Positions 8,082-16,818 of a stretch of 40,475 nucleotides of DNA are shown one piece after another. The translations under genes and the position numbers were made by a program. This DNA is from Acidobacteriota bacterium. Lineage in GTDB: Bacteria; Acidobacteriota; Blastocatellia; Pyrinomonadales; Pyrinomonadaceae. Positions within the stretch are counted from its first letter, which is position 1. Every line of letters begins with the position of its first letter. The notes beneath the pieces are model-generated. The model was not told the DNA's origin and did not search any database. It worked only from the letters and a program-made list of their open reading frames with translations. Location: positions 1 to 40,475 of the forward strand of contig JAIVJC010000009.1 in assembly GCA_020200235.1 (NCBI GenBank), given 5' to 3'.

Positions 8082-9344
8082 ATGGCGAAACGCGGGACTC
8101 ACACGGTGGGCTTGAGCATCGGCACGAGCCGCGTGACGTGCATCATCGGCGAGCCGGGCGACTCGGGCGCGTGCGAGATCGTCGGCATCGGCGAGGCTGA
8201 GGCGCGCGGGCTTCGCAAGGGCGTCATCGTCAACCCGGAGAACGCCGTCGAGGCGATCCGCCACGCCGTCGAGTCGGCGGAGCGCATGAGCGGGCTCGAA
8301 GCGGGCGAGGTCACGATCAACCTCGCGGGCTCGCACATCATGGGCTTCAACGGTCAGGCGATAGTCGCCGTCTCGGGGCGCGACCGCGAGATCAGCTCCG
8401 ACGACGTGCGCCGCGCCATCGACTCCGCCTGCGCGATCCAACTGCCCGCCGGGAGGGAAATAGTCGATCGGCTCCCGCAGGAGTTCATCGTCGACGATCA
8501 GGACGGCATCAACGACCCCGTCGGCATGATCGGCGCGAGATTAGCCGTCAAAGTCCACATCGTGACGAGCCCCGTCACGGCGCGGCAGAACGCGATCAAC
8601 GCGGTCAACCGCGCCGGGCTCGTCGTCTCCGACATGGTGCTCGATCAGCTCGCGTCCGCCGAGGCGTCGCTCACCGACGAGGACAAGGAGTTCGGCTCGG
8701 CGGTGGTGGACATCGGCGCGGAGACGACCGGCTTAGTCATCTACCAGCGCGGCGCGGTGCAGCACACGGCGGTCTTCGCGCTCGGCGGCTCGCACTTCAC
8801 GAACGACATCGCGTTCGGCTTGCGCACGCCGATCCCCGAAGCCGAGAAGATCAAGCGCGCGGTCGGCTACGCCTCGAGCGCGGGGCTGGGCGAGATAGAG
8901 CGCGGCGAGCTGGTCGAAGTCCCTTCGGTGGGCGGGCGCGCGCCGCGGCAGCTCTCGCGGCAGATACTCTGCGACATCCTCCAGCCGCGCGCGGAGGAGG
9001 TTCTGATGCACGTCGCCGACGAGATACGCGAGTCGGGATGGGAGCGGCAGCTCTCGTCGGGCGTGATCGTGACGGGCGGCGGCGCGCTCCTGGGCGGGAT
9101 GGTCGAAGTCGCGGAGCAGGTCTTCGACGCGCCGGTGCGCGTCGGCTACCCGGAGAGGGATCGCTTCGGCGGTCTCGTCGAGGACGTGCAGTCGCCGGCG
9201 TGGACTGCCGCCGCGGGGCTCTCGCTCGTCGCGCAGCGCGCGCAGGCGAGCGAAGCGCGCGCGGCGGCGGGCAAACGCGGGGCGGCGGGGGGCTTGGGGG
9301 CGTTCGTCACGAAATTTCGTGATCGTTTCAGTGGTATTTTCTGA
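8082..9344 (+). CDS. ftsA: FtsA, actin-like divisome protein
   Basis: Actin-fold ATPase that tethers FtsZ to the membrane and recruits later division proteins. At 420 aa it has family size. Seen: the phosphate-1 start [10 protein letters not shown], the SHS2/1C region after [16 protein letters not shown], phosphate-2 [10 protein letters not shown], the adenosine motif [12 protein letters not shown] near residue 328, and a C-terminal amphipathic stretch ([13 protein letters not shown]) that fits the membrane-targeting helix. A strong GGAGGAGGG lies at 8062-8070 and GAGG nearer at 8072-8075. ftsZ follows after a 144-bp gap in which I see no other gene. Confidence 0.96.
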   Translation: MAKRGTHTVGLSIGTSRVTCIIGEPGDSGACEIVGIGEAEARGLRKGVIVNPENAVEAIRHAVESAERMSGLEAGEVTINLAGSHIMGFNGQAIVAVSGRDREISSDDVRRAIDSACAIQLPAGREIVDRLPQEFIVDDQDGINDPVGMIGARLAVKVHIVTSPVTARQNAINAVNRAGLVVSDMVLDQLASAEASLTDEDKEFGSAVVDIGAETTGLVIYQRGAVQHTAVFALGGSHFTNDIAFGLRTPIPEAEKIKRAVGYASSAGLGEIERGELVEVPSVGGRAPRQLSRQILCDILQPRAEEVLMHVADEIRESGWERQLSSGVIVTGGGALLGGMVEVAEQVFDAPVRVGYPERDRFGGLVEDVQSPAWTAAAGLSLVAQRAQASEARAAAGKRGAAGGLGAFVTKFRDRFSGIF

Positions 9345-9488
9345 GAAGATGTTGTATGCTGCCGCGCCAGCCGGCACAAGATGTTGTCCGCAATATATTG
9401 GTGTCACCGGCGCGCGTAGCCCAAAATAACCGCGATGCGCTTTCCACAAGCGGCGGGCGTAAACAGAAATGAAAGGACTCAGGATCAC

Positions 9489-10637
9489 ATGACACCGGAA
9501 AGCCGTGAGCCGGGCAGCAAGCTCAACTTCTACATCGACGACGAGCCGCCGATGACGGGAGCGCGCATAAAAGTGATCGGCGTGGGCGGCGGCGGGGGCA
9601 ACGCCGTCAACCGCATGATCGAAGCCGGGATCGAGGGCATCGACTTCCTCGTCGCGAACACCGACCTGCAGGCGCTGAAACGCTCGCGCGCGCCGATCAA
9701 GATTCAGCTCGGCGGCAAGCTCACCAAGGGCTTGGGCGCGGGCGCGAACCCGGAGGTCGGTCGCAACGCCGCGCTCGAAGACACCGAGAAGATCATCGAG
9801 GCTCTGGAAGGCGCGGACATGGTCTTCGTCACGACGGGCTTGGGCGGCGGCACGGGCACGGGCGCCGCCCCGATCATCGCCTCGCTCGCCACCGAGCTGA
9901 ACGCGCTGACGGTCGCCGTCGTCACGAAGCCCTTCCACTTCGAGGGCAAGCGGAGGATGGAGCAGTCCGAGCAGGGCTTGAGAGAGCTGCGGGAGTGCGT
10001 CGACACGGTCATCACGATCCCGAACGAGCGGCTGCTCGGCACGGTCGACCGCACCGTCTCGCTGCAGGACTCCTTCAAGCTCGCCGACGACGTGCTCCGC
10101 CAGGCGGTGCAGGGCATCAGCGATCTGATCACCGTGCCGGGCCTCATCAACCTCGACTTCGCCGACGTGAAGTCGATCATGCAGGGGATGGGGATGGCTC
10201 TGATGGGCGCGGGGCGCGCCTCGGGAGAGGATCGCGCCTTGAAGGCGACGCAGCAGGCGATCTCCTCGCCGCTGCTGGAGGAGGCGACCATCGAGGGCGC
10301 GAAGGGCGTGCTCATCAACATCACGGGCGGTCCCGATCTCACGCTCTACGAGGTGAACGAGGCGTCGTCAATCATCCGCGAGGCGGCGGACGTGAACGCC
10401 AACATCATCTTCGGCGCGGTCATCGACGAGTCGATGCGCGACGAGATGAAGATCACGGTCATCGCCACGGGCTTCGACAAGGAGGTCTCGGACACGGGCG
10501 TCATCACCAACTCCAGCACCCACCCGAACAACGCGTCGCGCTACATGGGGCGCGAAGAGCTGCCGTCGCGCGGCGGGGCGCAGGGGCGCGCCGACGATCT
10601 GGACGTGCCCGCGTTCATCCGCAAGAAGGCGGACTGA
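9489..10637 (+). CDS. ftsZ: FtsZ, tubulin-like division GTPase
   Basis: Cytoskeletal GTPase forming the Z ring. GTP-binding signature GGGTGTG at residues 119-125 (chosen start), N-terminal [15 protein letters not shown], synergy loop [11 protein letters not shown], and the conserved C-terminal peptide [10 protein letters not shown] that binds FtsA. I chose ATG 9489 because it has AGGA five bases upstream and the protein then starts shortly before the conserved core; an upstream in-frame ATG at 9435 would add 18 residues without family character. Length 382 aa. Last gene of the dcw run, followed by an intrinsic terminator. Confidence 0.97.
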   Translation: MTPESREPGSKLNFYIDDEPPMTGARIKVIGVGGGGGNAVNRMIEAGIEGIDFLVANTDLQALKRSRAPIKIQLGGKLTKGLGAGANPEVGRNAALEDTEKIIEALEGADMVFVTTGLGGGTGTGAAPIIASLATELNALTVAVVTKPFHFEGKRRMEQSEQGLRELRECVDTVITIPNERLLGTVDRTVSLQDSFKLADDVLRQAVQGISDLITVPGLINLDFADVKSIMQGMGMALMGAGRASGEDRALKATQQAISSPLLEEATIEGAKGVLINITGGPDLTLYEVNEASSIIREAADVNANIIFGAVIDESMRDEMKITVIATGFDKEVSDTGVITNSSTHPNNASRYMGREELPSRGGAQGRADDLDVPAFIRKKAD

Positions 10638-10665
10638 AGGGCAGGCAGGAAGCAGGAACCGGGAA

Positions 10666-10706
10666 GGGTGAAGCGACGGCTCACGTCGCTTCACCCGTCT
10701 TCTTTT
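10666..10706 (+). terminator. Intrinsic terminator of the dcw cluster
   Basis: Perfect 13-bp stem: GGGTGAAGCGACG at 10666-10678 pairs with 10684-10696 across a 5-nt loop, followed by a T-rich tract (GTCTTCTTTT). It lies 28 bases after the ftsZ stop. Confidence 0.85.
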
Positions 10707-10787
10707 GATCGCCCGCCGTCCGTCGGATTTCTGTTCACCATTCGTCCGTCACTTCGTCGTTTCATCGCCCGCCCGCCGCAGTCAGCC

Positions 10788-10816
10788 TTGCCAAACGCGG
10801 ATCGCTCGTGTAGCAT
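10788..10816 (+). promoter_or_regulatory. Candidate sigma-70-type promoter for hfq
   Basis: TTGCCA at 10788-10793 and TAGCAT at 10811-10816 with a 17-bp spacer, about 200 bp before hfq. The remaining 10707-11015 has no convincing ORF. Prediction from spacing and hexamers only. Confidence 0.4.
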
Positions 10817-11015
10817 TGCGCCAATTCCTGACAGGATTGTAATTCAACAACGGAACGACCGTCCCCGTCTTTCGACACCGTCGCCTGCGCCGTAAGCAGG
10901 CTGCCATTACCAGCGCGCTCCCGTGTTCGACACGCCCTTTAGCATCCCGCGTTGAACCCGTCGTCGCCCGCGTGTGCGGCTTCCGTTGCGAGACAAAGTT
11001 GGAGGTAGGTGAAAG

Positions 11016-11510
11016 GTGAACCGCAAGCTAATACGACCCACACTGGCGGACGTGAAGAACCGCGAAGCCGTCGCGCCGGCTGGCGACAGAGACGCGGACG
11101 CGCCGCGCGAGCGCGAGCGTGACCGCGAGGGCTCGAGCCCCCGCGGCGTCGGCGGCGGCTACGCCCCGCGCCCCGGCGGCTCGTCGCACTCCAGGCCCGC
11201 GCCCCCGAGGGACGGCGGGATGATGTCGTCCTCGCGCGACGCGATCCAGAGCGGGCGCAAGCGCGTCCCGCCCGCGGAGACGAACGCCGAAATCTTCTAC
11301 TACAAAAAACAGATGGACTCTCACACGCAGATGGTCATCGTACTGATGGACGGCGAGGAGATCGAGGGCACTATCGAGTGGTACGACCGCGCCGCGCTCA
11401 AGGTCAACCGCCGGGGCGCGCCCAACATCCTCCTCCTCAAGCACAACATCAAGTACATGTTCAAAGCCGAGGATCGCGACGGCGGCGGCGACTCCGGCGG
11501 CAAGAGCTAA
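11016..11510 (+). CDS. hfq: Hfq-like Sm RNA chaperone with long N-terminal extension
   Basis: Sm-fold protein expected to form a hexamer and pair small RNAs with mRNAs. The Sm core is residues about 88-152: [18 protein letters not shown], then [20 protein letters not shown] (Sm1), then [13 protein letters not shown], which keeps the KH of the canonical YKHAI motif (Sm2). The first 85 residues are charged, Arg/Pro/Gly-rich and probably disordered, so the protein is about 60 aa longer than E. coli Hfq. Start GTG is set by GGAGGT at 11001-11006, nine bases upstream. pdxA follows in the same frame 33 bases after the stop. Identity as Hfq is by pattern; it is a divergent member. Confidence 0.8.
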   Translation: MNRKLIRPTLADVKNREAVAPAGDRDADAPRERERDREGSSPRGVGGGYAPRPGGSSHSRPAPPRDGGMMSSSRDAIQSGRKRVPPAETNAEIFYYKKQMDSHTQMVIVLMDGEEIEGTIEWYDRAALKVNRRGAPNILLLKHNIKYMFKAEDRDGGGDSGGKS

Positions 11511-11543
11511 CCGACCCGTCCGAACTTCCGTTTCGGCGGCACG

Positions 11544-12536
11544 ATGGGCGACCCGGCCGGGATCGGTCCCGAAGTCGTCCTGAAGGCGGTCGCGGAGGAG
11601 AGCGTGAGACGCGCCTGCGCGCCCGTCATCGTCGGCGACGCGCAACTGCTCGCGCACACCGCGCGCAAGCTCGACCTCCGGTGCGGCTACGAGATCGTCC
11701 GGCGCGGCGAGAGCCTGCCGGACGATCTGGACGAGCCCGTCATCTTCCACCTCGACAACATCCGCGACCGCGTCGAGCCCGGCGTCGAGTCGGGCGCGGC
11801 GGGTCGCGCGGCGGGCGAGTACATCGAGGCGGCGGTCGAGCTGTGCGCCTCGGGGCGCGTGGACGCGATCTCGACCGCGCCGATCAACAAGAAGGCGCTC
11901 TTCCTCGGCGGCTACAGCTTCCCCGGACACACCGAGTTCCTCGCGCACCTGACGGGCGCGCCGGAAGTCGCGATGGCGTTCGTCGCGGCGAACCTGCGCA
12001 TCGTGCTCATCTCGACGCACGTGCCGCTGGCCGAGGCGATCCGGCTCGTGCGGCGCGATCTCATCGAGCGCGTGGTGAGGCTCACGGATCGCGAGCTGCG
12101 GAGGTGGGGCATCGACGAGCCGCGCATCGCGGTCGCCGCGCTGAACCCGCACGGCGCTGAAGGGGGGCTCTTCGGCGTCGAGGAGGCGGCCGAGATCGCC
12201 CCGGCGGTCGAGGCGTGCCGCGAGCGCGACCGCGTGGACGTGCGGGGACCCTTCCCGGCGGACACGGTTTTCCTGCGCGCCTCGCGCGGGGAGTTCGACG
12301 CGGTCGTCGCGTGCTACCACGATCAGGCGATGATCCCCGTCAAGTGCCTGTCGTTCGGCGAGGCGGTCAACGTCACGCTCGGCTTGCCTTTCATCCGCAC
12401 CTCGGTCGATCATGGGACGGCGTTCGACATCGCCGGGCGGGGCGTCGCCGAGCATTCGAGCATGGTCGCCGCCATCGCCCTCGCCGCCGAGCTGGTGCGC
12501 ACGGACGACGCGGGACGAACGGTTGAAGCAACCTGA
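11544..12536 (+). CDS. pdxA: PdxA, 4-hydroxythreonine-4-phosphate dehydrogenase
   Basis: NAD-dependent, metal-dependent enzyme of pyridoxal phosphate synthesis. Begins MGDPAGIGPEVVLKA; has FPGHTEFLAHLTG and CYHDQAMIPVKCL (family metal-ligand histidines) and TSVDHGTAFDIAG. Oddly, the family normally has about eight residues forming the first strand before this GDPAGIG motif, and here the only start in the frame is the ATG inside it; the frame upstream is open to the hfq stop but has no ATG, GTG or TTG. No clear Shine-Dalgarno. It may be translationally coupled to hfq. The stop TGA directly abuts repeat A2. Length 330 aa is otherwise normal. Confidence 0.92.
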   Translation: MGDPAGIGPEVVLKAVAEESVRRACAPVIVGDAQLLAHTARKLDLRCGYEIVRRGESLPDDLDEPVIFHLDNIRDRVEPGVESGAAGRAAGEYIEAAVELCASGRVDAISTAPINKKALFLGGYSFPGHTEFLAHLTGAPEVAMAFVAANLRIVLISTHVPLAEAIRLVRRDLIERVVRLTDRELRRWGIDEPRIAVAALNPHGAEGGLFGVEEAAEIAPAVEACRERDRVDVRGPFPADTVFLRASRGEFDAVVACYHDQAMIPVKCLSFGEAVNVTLGLPFIRTSVDHGTAFDIAGRGVAEHSSMVAAIALAAELVRTDDAGRTVEAT

Positions 12537-12647
12537 GATTGCGGAATTCGGATTGCGGATTGCGGATTGATAAAGACCAGCACGGGCTGAGACGGCAAGC
12601 ACTTCTTAATTCCTGAATCCGCAATCCGCAATCCGAATTCCGCAATC
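12537..12647. repeat. Palindromic heptad repeat A2 (after pdxA)
   Basis: Left arm 12537-12568 and right arm 12616-12647 are perfect reverse complements over 32 bases. The arm is made of 7-bp words GATTGCG, GAATTCG, GATTGCG, GATTGCG. The 46-nt loop aligns with the A1 loop: 24 of the first 32 aligned bases agree by eye, including GCTGAGA and GGC. It starts at the base after the pdxA stop codon. Confidence 0.9.
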
Positions 12648-12668
12648 TGAAAGCCGGAGGGTTTCGGA

Positions 12669-13076
12669 GTGTCTGCCAAGAACGATAAAAAAGCGAGCCG
12701 GGTTCTCGTCGCCGACGACGACCCGGCGATCCTGCGTCTGGTGACGACGCTCGTCGAGAAGGAAGGTTACTCGGTGGTGACGGCGCGCGACGGGCGCGAG
12801 GCGGTCAAGCTGATGAAGGCTGACGCCGACTTCGCCGCCGCCATCTTCGACGTGGTGATGCCGCACATCGAGGGACCCGAGCTCGTCCGCTACATGCGCT
12901 CCGAGAAGCGGCTGATGAAGATCCCCGTCATCATGATGACCGCCGAGCAGAACCCGAAGCTCACCTCCGACAGCTTCGCCGCGGGCGCGGTCGTCTTCCT
13001 CCCCAAGCCCTTCACCTCCTCGCAGCTCCAGGTCATGCTCCGCATGATCGTCAGCCAAGCCAGGAAGAAAGACTGA
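12669..13076 (+). CDS. Single-domain response regulator (CheY-like receiver)
   Basis: Stand-alone phosphoacceptor receiver of a two-component pathway, 135 aa. Acidic pocket D16-D18 (VADDD), phosphoacceptor D61 in IFDVVMP, T91 in MMTAEQ and K113 in LPKPF are all present, so it should be functional. There is no output domain and no histidine kinase in the window, so its partner is unknown. Start GTG 12669 follows GGAGGG about 10 bases upstream. Repeat A2 lies just upstream, separating it from pdxA. Confidence 0.9.
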   Translation: MSAKNDKKASRVLVADDDPAILRLVTTLVEKEGYSVVTARDGREAVKLMKADADFAAAIFDVVMPHIEGPELVRYMRSEKRLMKIPVIMMTAEQNPKLTSDSFAAGAVVFLPKPFTSSQLQVMLRMIVSQARKKD

Positions 13077-13114
13077 CCCGCCCACGGCGCTATCGCGAAA
13101 CTTCCCGACCCCGC

Positions 13115-14152
13115 ATGGACAGACCCCGACCCAGATCGATTCTCACGCGCGCGACAGCCTCCGCCCTCGCCTGCCTGCTCTGCCTCGCGTCTTCGGGGCG
13201 CGCGGGCGCGGCGAAGGGCGAGCTGAAGAAGTCGGACGCGCAGAAGCTGATCGCCGCGCTGTCGCTGCTCGAACTCAGCAAGGGCGCGGTCACGGTCAAA
13301 GAGATCACCTCCGACGCGTCGTCGGCGACCGTCAACGCCGCCGTGAAGATGGGCTTCCGCTACGAGCGCGACGCGAAGGGCGTGTGGCACGTCGCGGAGG
13401 TGCGCGTCGGCGAACGTCAGTGGGAGGAGTTCGATCTGCTCGCGCGCGCCGCCGGGGCTGACGCCGTCGCGCGCGCGCGCGCCGCGCTCGACTCGGTCGC
13501 CGCGGAACTCGTAGAGCTGAGCCTCGCGAAGAAGAAGCGCGACGACGAGGAGAAGAAGAAGAAAGAAGCGAGCCGCGAGGACGCCGCCGCGGCAGAGAAG
13601 GGCGGCAAGGGTAAGAAGAAGTCGGGCGCGGCGGACAAAAAGGCGGAGGGCGCGGCGGATAAAAACGGATCGAATGATGACGCGCTCGTGCGCGGCGCGT
13701 TGCGCGTGAAGAGCCCTGAGACCGCGCTTTCGGGGATGGGCAAGTCGGCGGTGGTCGAGGCTGAGGTCGAGGGCGTGTTCGAGTTCGTCCGCGACGGAGG
13801 CTCTTGGCGAGTCGCCGCCGCCCGGCTCGGCGGCGAGCGCCTCGCGGACTTCGACGCGACGGTGCGCAAACTCGACTCGGAGAAAGCGGCGCGCGCGCGC
13901 GCAGACCTCGAATCACTCGCCGCCGCGCTCGAAGCCTTCCGGCGCGAGCGCGGCTTCTACGTCGTCGCCGATTCGGGGGTCGTGCTCGTCGATCACCTCA
14001 ACCCGCGCTACACGGATCGCTTCATCCGCCTCGACCCGTGGCACAGGCAATACGAGTACGAAGGCACGCCCGAACGTTTCACGCTGCGCTCCCTCGGGGC
14101 GGACGGCAAGCCCCACACGGTTGACGACATCGAAAGGCGCGGCGGGCGTTGA
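13115..14152 (+). CDS. Secreted protein with two repeats and a pseudopilin-G-like C-terminus
   Basis: 345 aa, function unknown. Residues 1-32 are a cleavable-type signal peptide (positive start, hydrophobic LACLLCLASS core), not a type IV pilin leader. A module at about 50-125 recurs at about 190-275: both have an AV-A-V strand, a Y/F-E/V-RD turn, W-x-V, a G-E-R-x-x-x-F-D segment and end in A-RAR-A-L-S-AA-L. A 60-residue Lys/Glu/Ala linker lies between. The C-terminus (about 275-340) matches the type II secretion pseudopilin G pattern: long helix, GFYV, DPWHRQYEYEG, LRSLGADGKPHTVDDIE. I infer a periplasmic or surface protein that borrowed this fold. No T2SS genes are nearby. Confidence 0.75.
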   Translation: MDRPRPRSILTRATASALACLLCLASSGRAGAAKGELKKSDAQKLIAALSLLELSKGAVTVKEITSDASSATVNAAVKMGFRYERDAKGVWHVAEVRVGERQWEEFDLLARAAGADAVARARAALDSVAAELVELSLAKKKRDDEEKKKKEASREDAAAAEKGGKGKKKSGAADKKAEGAADKNGSNDDALVRGALRVKSPETALSGMGKSAVVEAEVEGVFEFVRDGGSWRVAAARLGGERLADFDATVRKLDSEKAARARADLESLAAALEAFRRERGFYVVADSGVVLVDHLNPRYTDRFIRLDPWHRQYEYEGTPERFTLRSLGADGKPHTVDDIERRGGR

Positions 14153-14198
14153 GAACTTGAGCCTGACGCTCACTCGGACAGCCGCCAGGGCTTTTTTC

Positions 14199-14227
14199 TT
14201 GACGCTCTCGCGCCGCGTCTGTTAGCT
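14199..14227 (+). promoter_or_regulatory. Candidate promoter for the 14.2-kb receiver gene
   Basis: TTGACG at 14199-14204 and TTAGCT at 14222-14227, 17-bp spacer. The predicted transcript would begin near 14234. GGAGGG at 14248-14253 followed by GTG 14260 then forms a normal ribosome site downstream of it. Confidence 0.45.
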
Positions 14228-14234
14228 TTCAAAG

Positions 14235-15689
14235 GTGCCCTTTTCTTGGAGGGCCACGAGTGGAAAATCTCGCCCCGCGTCGTTCCCCCTTGAGCCGCAC
14301 GCAGATGCGCCGAGGAAAGTTAAGCCGCCCCCGGAACGCACGCTCACCCCAAAAGGGAGTTACACTTGCCCACGCCTCACCTTCGACGATGAAGGCTTCA
14401 CGGTCATCGCCGTCGGCGGCGGCTCCGAGGCGCTCGAACAGTTGGGGCGCATCGTCCCGGACGTTGTCCTCGCGGACGTACACATGCCCGCGCCCGGCGG
14501 CTACGAGCTGTGCGAGCGCATCAAGCGGGACGCGCGCACGCGCCACGTCCCAGTCATGCTGCTCGTGGGCGCGTTTGAACCATTCGACGAAGCGGAGGCG
14601 CGCAGAGTTGGCGCGGACGAAGTCTTGACCAAACCTTTCCAATCCATACGCGATCTGGTGAACAAAGTCGGCGGGATGCTCGGCGGTCAACCCGACCCCG
14701 TGAGGACCGACGCGCGCGACGCCGAAGGCGCCGCCCGCGGGGACGATTCCGCCCCGCGCGCGTTCGACCCCCTCGCTAACGAGCGCGCCTCAGACGCGGC
14801 GGGCTCACGCGCGTTCGAGACATCAAAGGACGAAGGCGCGCGAGCAGTCGCCGCCGCACCCGCGTTCGCCGACTTCGGCGTCGACGACGAGGGCATCGAG
14901 ACCGCGACGCCCGACGAGTTCGCCGCGCGCAGCCACACGCACGACGCGGAGTTGGCGGAGCCGCGCCCGCCGGTCAGCGCCGCGCCGAAGAGTTTCGCCG
15001 CCACGGCGTCGAGCGCCGCGCCGCGCACGCAGACCTTCGAGTCGCGCGCGGACGCCGCCGCAGCAGCCGACGACGCGCTGCTCGAACTCGGCGACTTCGA
15101 TTCGCCGATCGCGCGCGACACCTCGTCGGACGACTTCGTGCTCGACATGGGCGACGCCGACGCTTACACCGCGCCGCGCGCCGCAGCCGCCGAGCGCGTC
15201 GTGGACGAGCCCGTCTATGCCGCTGACGCTTACGCCGACGACGCGCCCTCGGCGGTCGAGACGATGGGAGCGGGCAGCCTCTCGATGGCTGAGCCGTCCG
15301 TCGCCTGGGACGACGCCGAGGAGTTCGCCGTCTCGCCCGAAGCGATCACAGAGCCAGTCCAGCCTCCGGCGCATGAAGCGGAGACGACCGCCGTACATTT
15401 CGACGACGAGGCGCAGCAGGCAATCGAAGCGCGTGGCGCGGCGACCTCCGACGAGTCCGCGCCGTCAGAGTCGAAGGGGATGAATGGAGTTGCGAGCGTC
15501 GAGCCGGGCGCGCACGCTCAGTTGGGCTCGACGGAGCTGTCGCCAGAAGCGATCGACGCGATCGCGCGCAGGGTCGTCGAGCATCTGTCGGAGCGCGTCG
15601 TGCGCGAGATCGCGTGGGAGGTCGTGCCCGACCTCGCCGAACGACTCATCCGCCGCAAGCTCGCCGAGGAGGAGACGCGGTCGAAGTAG
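14235..15689 (+). CDS. Response-regulator-like protein with damaged N-terminus
   Basis: From about residue 47 a receiver domain is clear (RLTFDDEGFTVIAV, phosphoacceptor D81 in LADVHMP, GAFEPFDEAEARRVGADEVLTKPFQS with K133). The first strand and its acidic pair, normally just before the RLTF-type helix, are absent and replaced by about 45 unrelated residues. The best start signal, GGAGGG plus GTG 14260, is in a different frame from the receiver, so a frameshift or rearrangement between 14260 and 14370 is likely; the in-frame GTG 14235 has no ribosome site. Residues 150-430 are a long acidic Ala-rich disordered region, and the last 50 a conserved-looking amphipathic helix (VVREIAWEVVPDLAERLI). 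May be a pseudogene or an atypical receiver. Confidence 0.7.
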   Translation: MPFSWRATSGKSRPASFPLEPHADAPRKVKPPPERTLTPKGSYTCPRLTFDDEGFTVIAVGGGSEALEQLGRIVPDVVLADVHMPAPGGYELCERIKRDARTRHVPVMLLVGAFEPFDEAEARRVGADEVLTKPFQSIRDLVNKVGGMLGGQPDPVRTDARDAEGAARGDDSAPRAFDPLANERASDAAGSRAFETSKDEGARAVAAAPAFADFGVDDEGIETATPDEFAARSHTHDAELAEPRPPVSAAPKSFAATASSAAPRTQTFESRADAAAAADDALLELGDFDSPIARDTSSDDFVLDMGDADAYTAPRAAAAERVVDEPVYAADAYADDAPSAVETMGAGSLSMAEPSVAWDDAEEFAVSPEAITEPVQPPAHEAETTAVHFDDEAQQAIEARGAATSDESAPSESKGMNGVASVEPGAHAQLGSTELSPEAIDAIARRVVEHLSERVVREIAWEVVPDLAERLIRRKLAEEETRSK

Positions 15690-15716
15690 AGAGACGAAAA
15701 GTTTTTCGCCAGAGGC

Positions 15717-15760
15717 GAAGAGACGCGAGGGGCATTCAAGCCTTCGCGTCTTTTCTATTT
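15717..15760 (+). terminator. Intrinsic terminator after the receiver gene
   Basis: AGACGCGAGG at 15721-15730 pairs with CCTTCGCGTCT at 15741-15751 with one bulge, followed by TTTTCTATTT. It lies about 30 bases after the stop. Confidence 0.6.
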
Positions 15761-15796
15761 GCATGAACGAAAAAGTTGAAGACTAGAAAAGAGACT

Positions 15797-15929
15797 CACC
15801 CCAGAGGCGCAGAGGGCGAACCAAACGATGAAGTAGGAACGATGAACGATGAAGTAAGAATAGAGGTCTTCACTTCATCGTTCATCGTTCCTACTTCATC
15901 GTTCAATCCCCTGCGTCTGCGGCGGTGGG
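15797..15929. repeat. Composite palindrome with heptad repeat C2 at its centre
   Basis: The core is a perfect 31-bp inverted repeat, 15824-15854 with 15873-15903, built of CGATGAA / GTAGGAA 7-bp words around an 18-nt loop. Outside it, 15797-15818 and 15907-15929 form a weaker inverted pair rich in GCAGAG / CTCTGC words, suggesting one element type nested around another. It occupies the gap between two convergent genes. Confidence 0.8.
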
Positions 15930-15963
15930 TTCTTTAGTCCTGACGTGAGCGCGCTTCCCCGTT

Positions 15964-16818
15964 TCAGAGGCGACGCCACGACGAGAGCGGGGCGCACGAG
16001 CCGCCGCGTCTTTGGGCGACGATCTCGGCGAGGATGGAGAGCGCGACCTCTTCGGGCGTGACCGCGCCGATGTCGAGCCCGACGGGCGCGCGCACCGCGC
16101 GCAAAAACTCTTCCCCCACGCCCGACTCGCGCAAACGCTCCAGCACGATGTTCGTCCGCCGCCGACTCCCGATCATGCCGACGTAGTCGGGCCGCGCTTC
16201 GAGCACCGCGCGCAGGCACTCCTCGTCCTCGTTGTGCCCGCGCGTGACGACCGCGACCGAGACGCCCCGCCCCGCCCCCACCGTCTCGCGCACGGCTCTC
16301 GCCCACCCGTCCGCCGCCGCGACGAGCGCGAGACCTGCGTCGGGGAATCGCCCGCGCGTGACGAAGTCGGCGCGGTCGTCGATGAGCGTGACGCGGTAGC
16401 CGAGAGAGCGCGCGAGCCGCGCCAGAGCCGCGCCGACGTGACCCGCGCCGCAGACGACGACGTGCGGCTCCGGCTCGACGCGCTCGAACAGCACGCGCGC
16501 CGCGCTCCACCCTCCGAGCGCGGGCGCGAACTCCCCGACCCTGTGCGTGCTCGCTTCGTCGCGTGCGGAGAGGAAAACGACGGCGCGCGCCGCGACCGAC
16601 TCGTCGAGCGCGTCGTCGCCCAGACTCCCGGAGCGCGAGCCGTCCGTCCGCACGAGCATCTTCGCGCCCACTCCGTGCGGCGATTCGACGAGCGTCGCGA
16701 GCGCGGCGACCGCGCCTCCGCGCAGGACTTCGGCGATAGCCCCGGCGAGCGCGCTCGGATTGTTTTGCGAAGGCCCGTCGGCGGGGCGCGCGGCGGGCGC
16801 ATCGCCTGCGTCGTTCAT
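15964..16818 (-). CDS. XdhC-type molybdenum hydroxylase maturation factor, Rossmann half
   Basis: 284 aa. Residues about 20-110 are a weak XdhC/CoxI-like N-part (GVGAKMLVRTDG). The C-part is a Rossmann domain of XdhC type: HVVVCGAGHVGAALARLA near 130, LIDDRADF, then VVTRGHNEDEECLRAVL, YVGMIGSRRR and the end motif VGLDIGAVTPEEVALSILAEIVA. Known members help insert sulfurated molybdenum cofactor into xanthine dehydrogenase or CO dehydrogenase. Its ATG overlaps the stop of the DUF962 gene (ATGA), so the two are coupled. The matching CoxI-type half is a separate gene at 17317-17667. No molybdenum hydroxylase structural gene lies in the window. Confidence 0.88.
   Translation of the reverse strand: MNDAGDAPAARPADGPSQNNPSALAGAIAEVLRGGAVAALATLVESPHGVGAKMLVRTDGSRSGSLGDDALDESVAARAVVFLSARDEASTHRVGEFAPALGGWSAARVLFERVEPEPHVVVCGAGHVGAALARLARSLGYRVTLIDDRADFVTRGRFPDAGLALVAAADGWARAVRETVGAGRGVSVAVVTRGHNEDEECLRAVLEARPDYVGMIGSRRRTNIVLERLRESGVGEEFLRAVRAPVGLDIGAVTPEEVALSILAEIVAQRRGGSCAPLSSWRRL

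Noticed and set aside
10707-10990. Small ORF of 75 codons after ftsZ
   Set aside because: No ribosome site, starts within the terminator stem, no family character.
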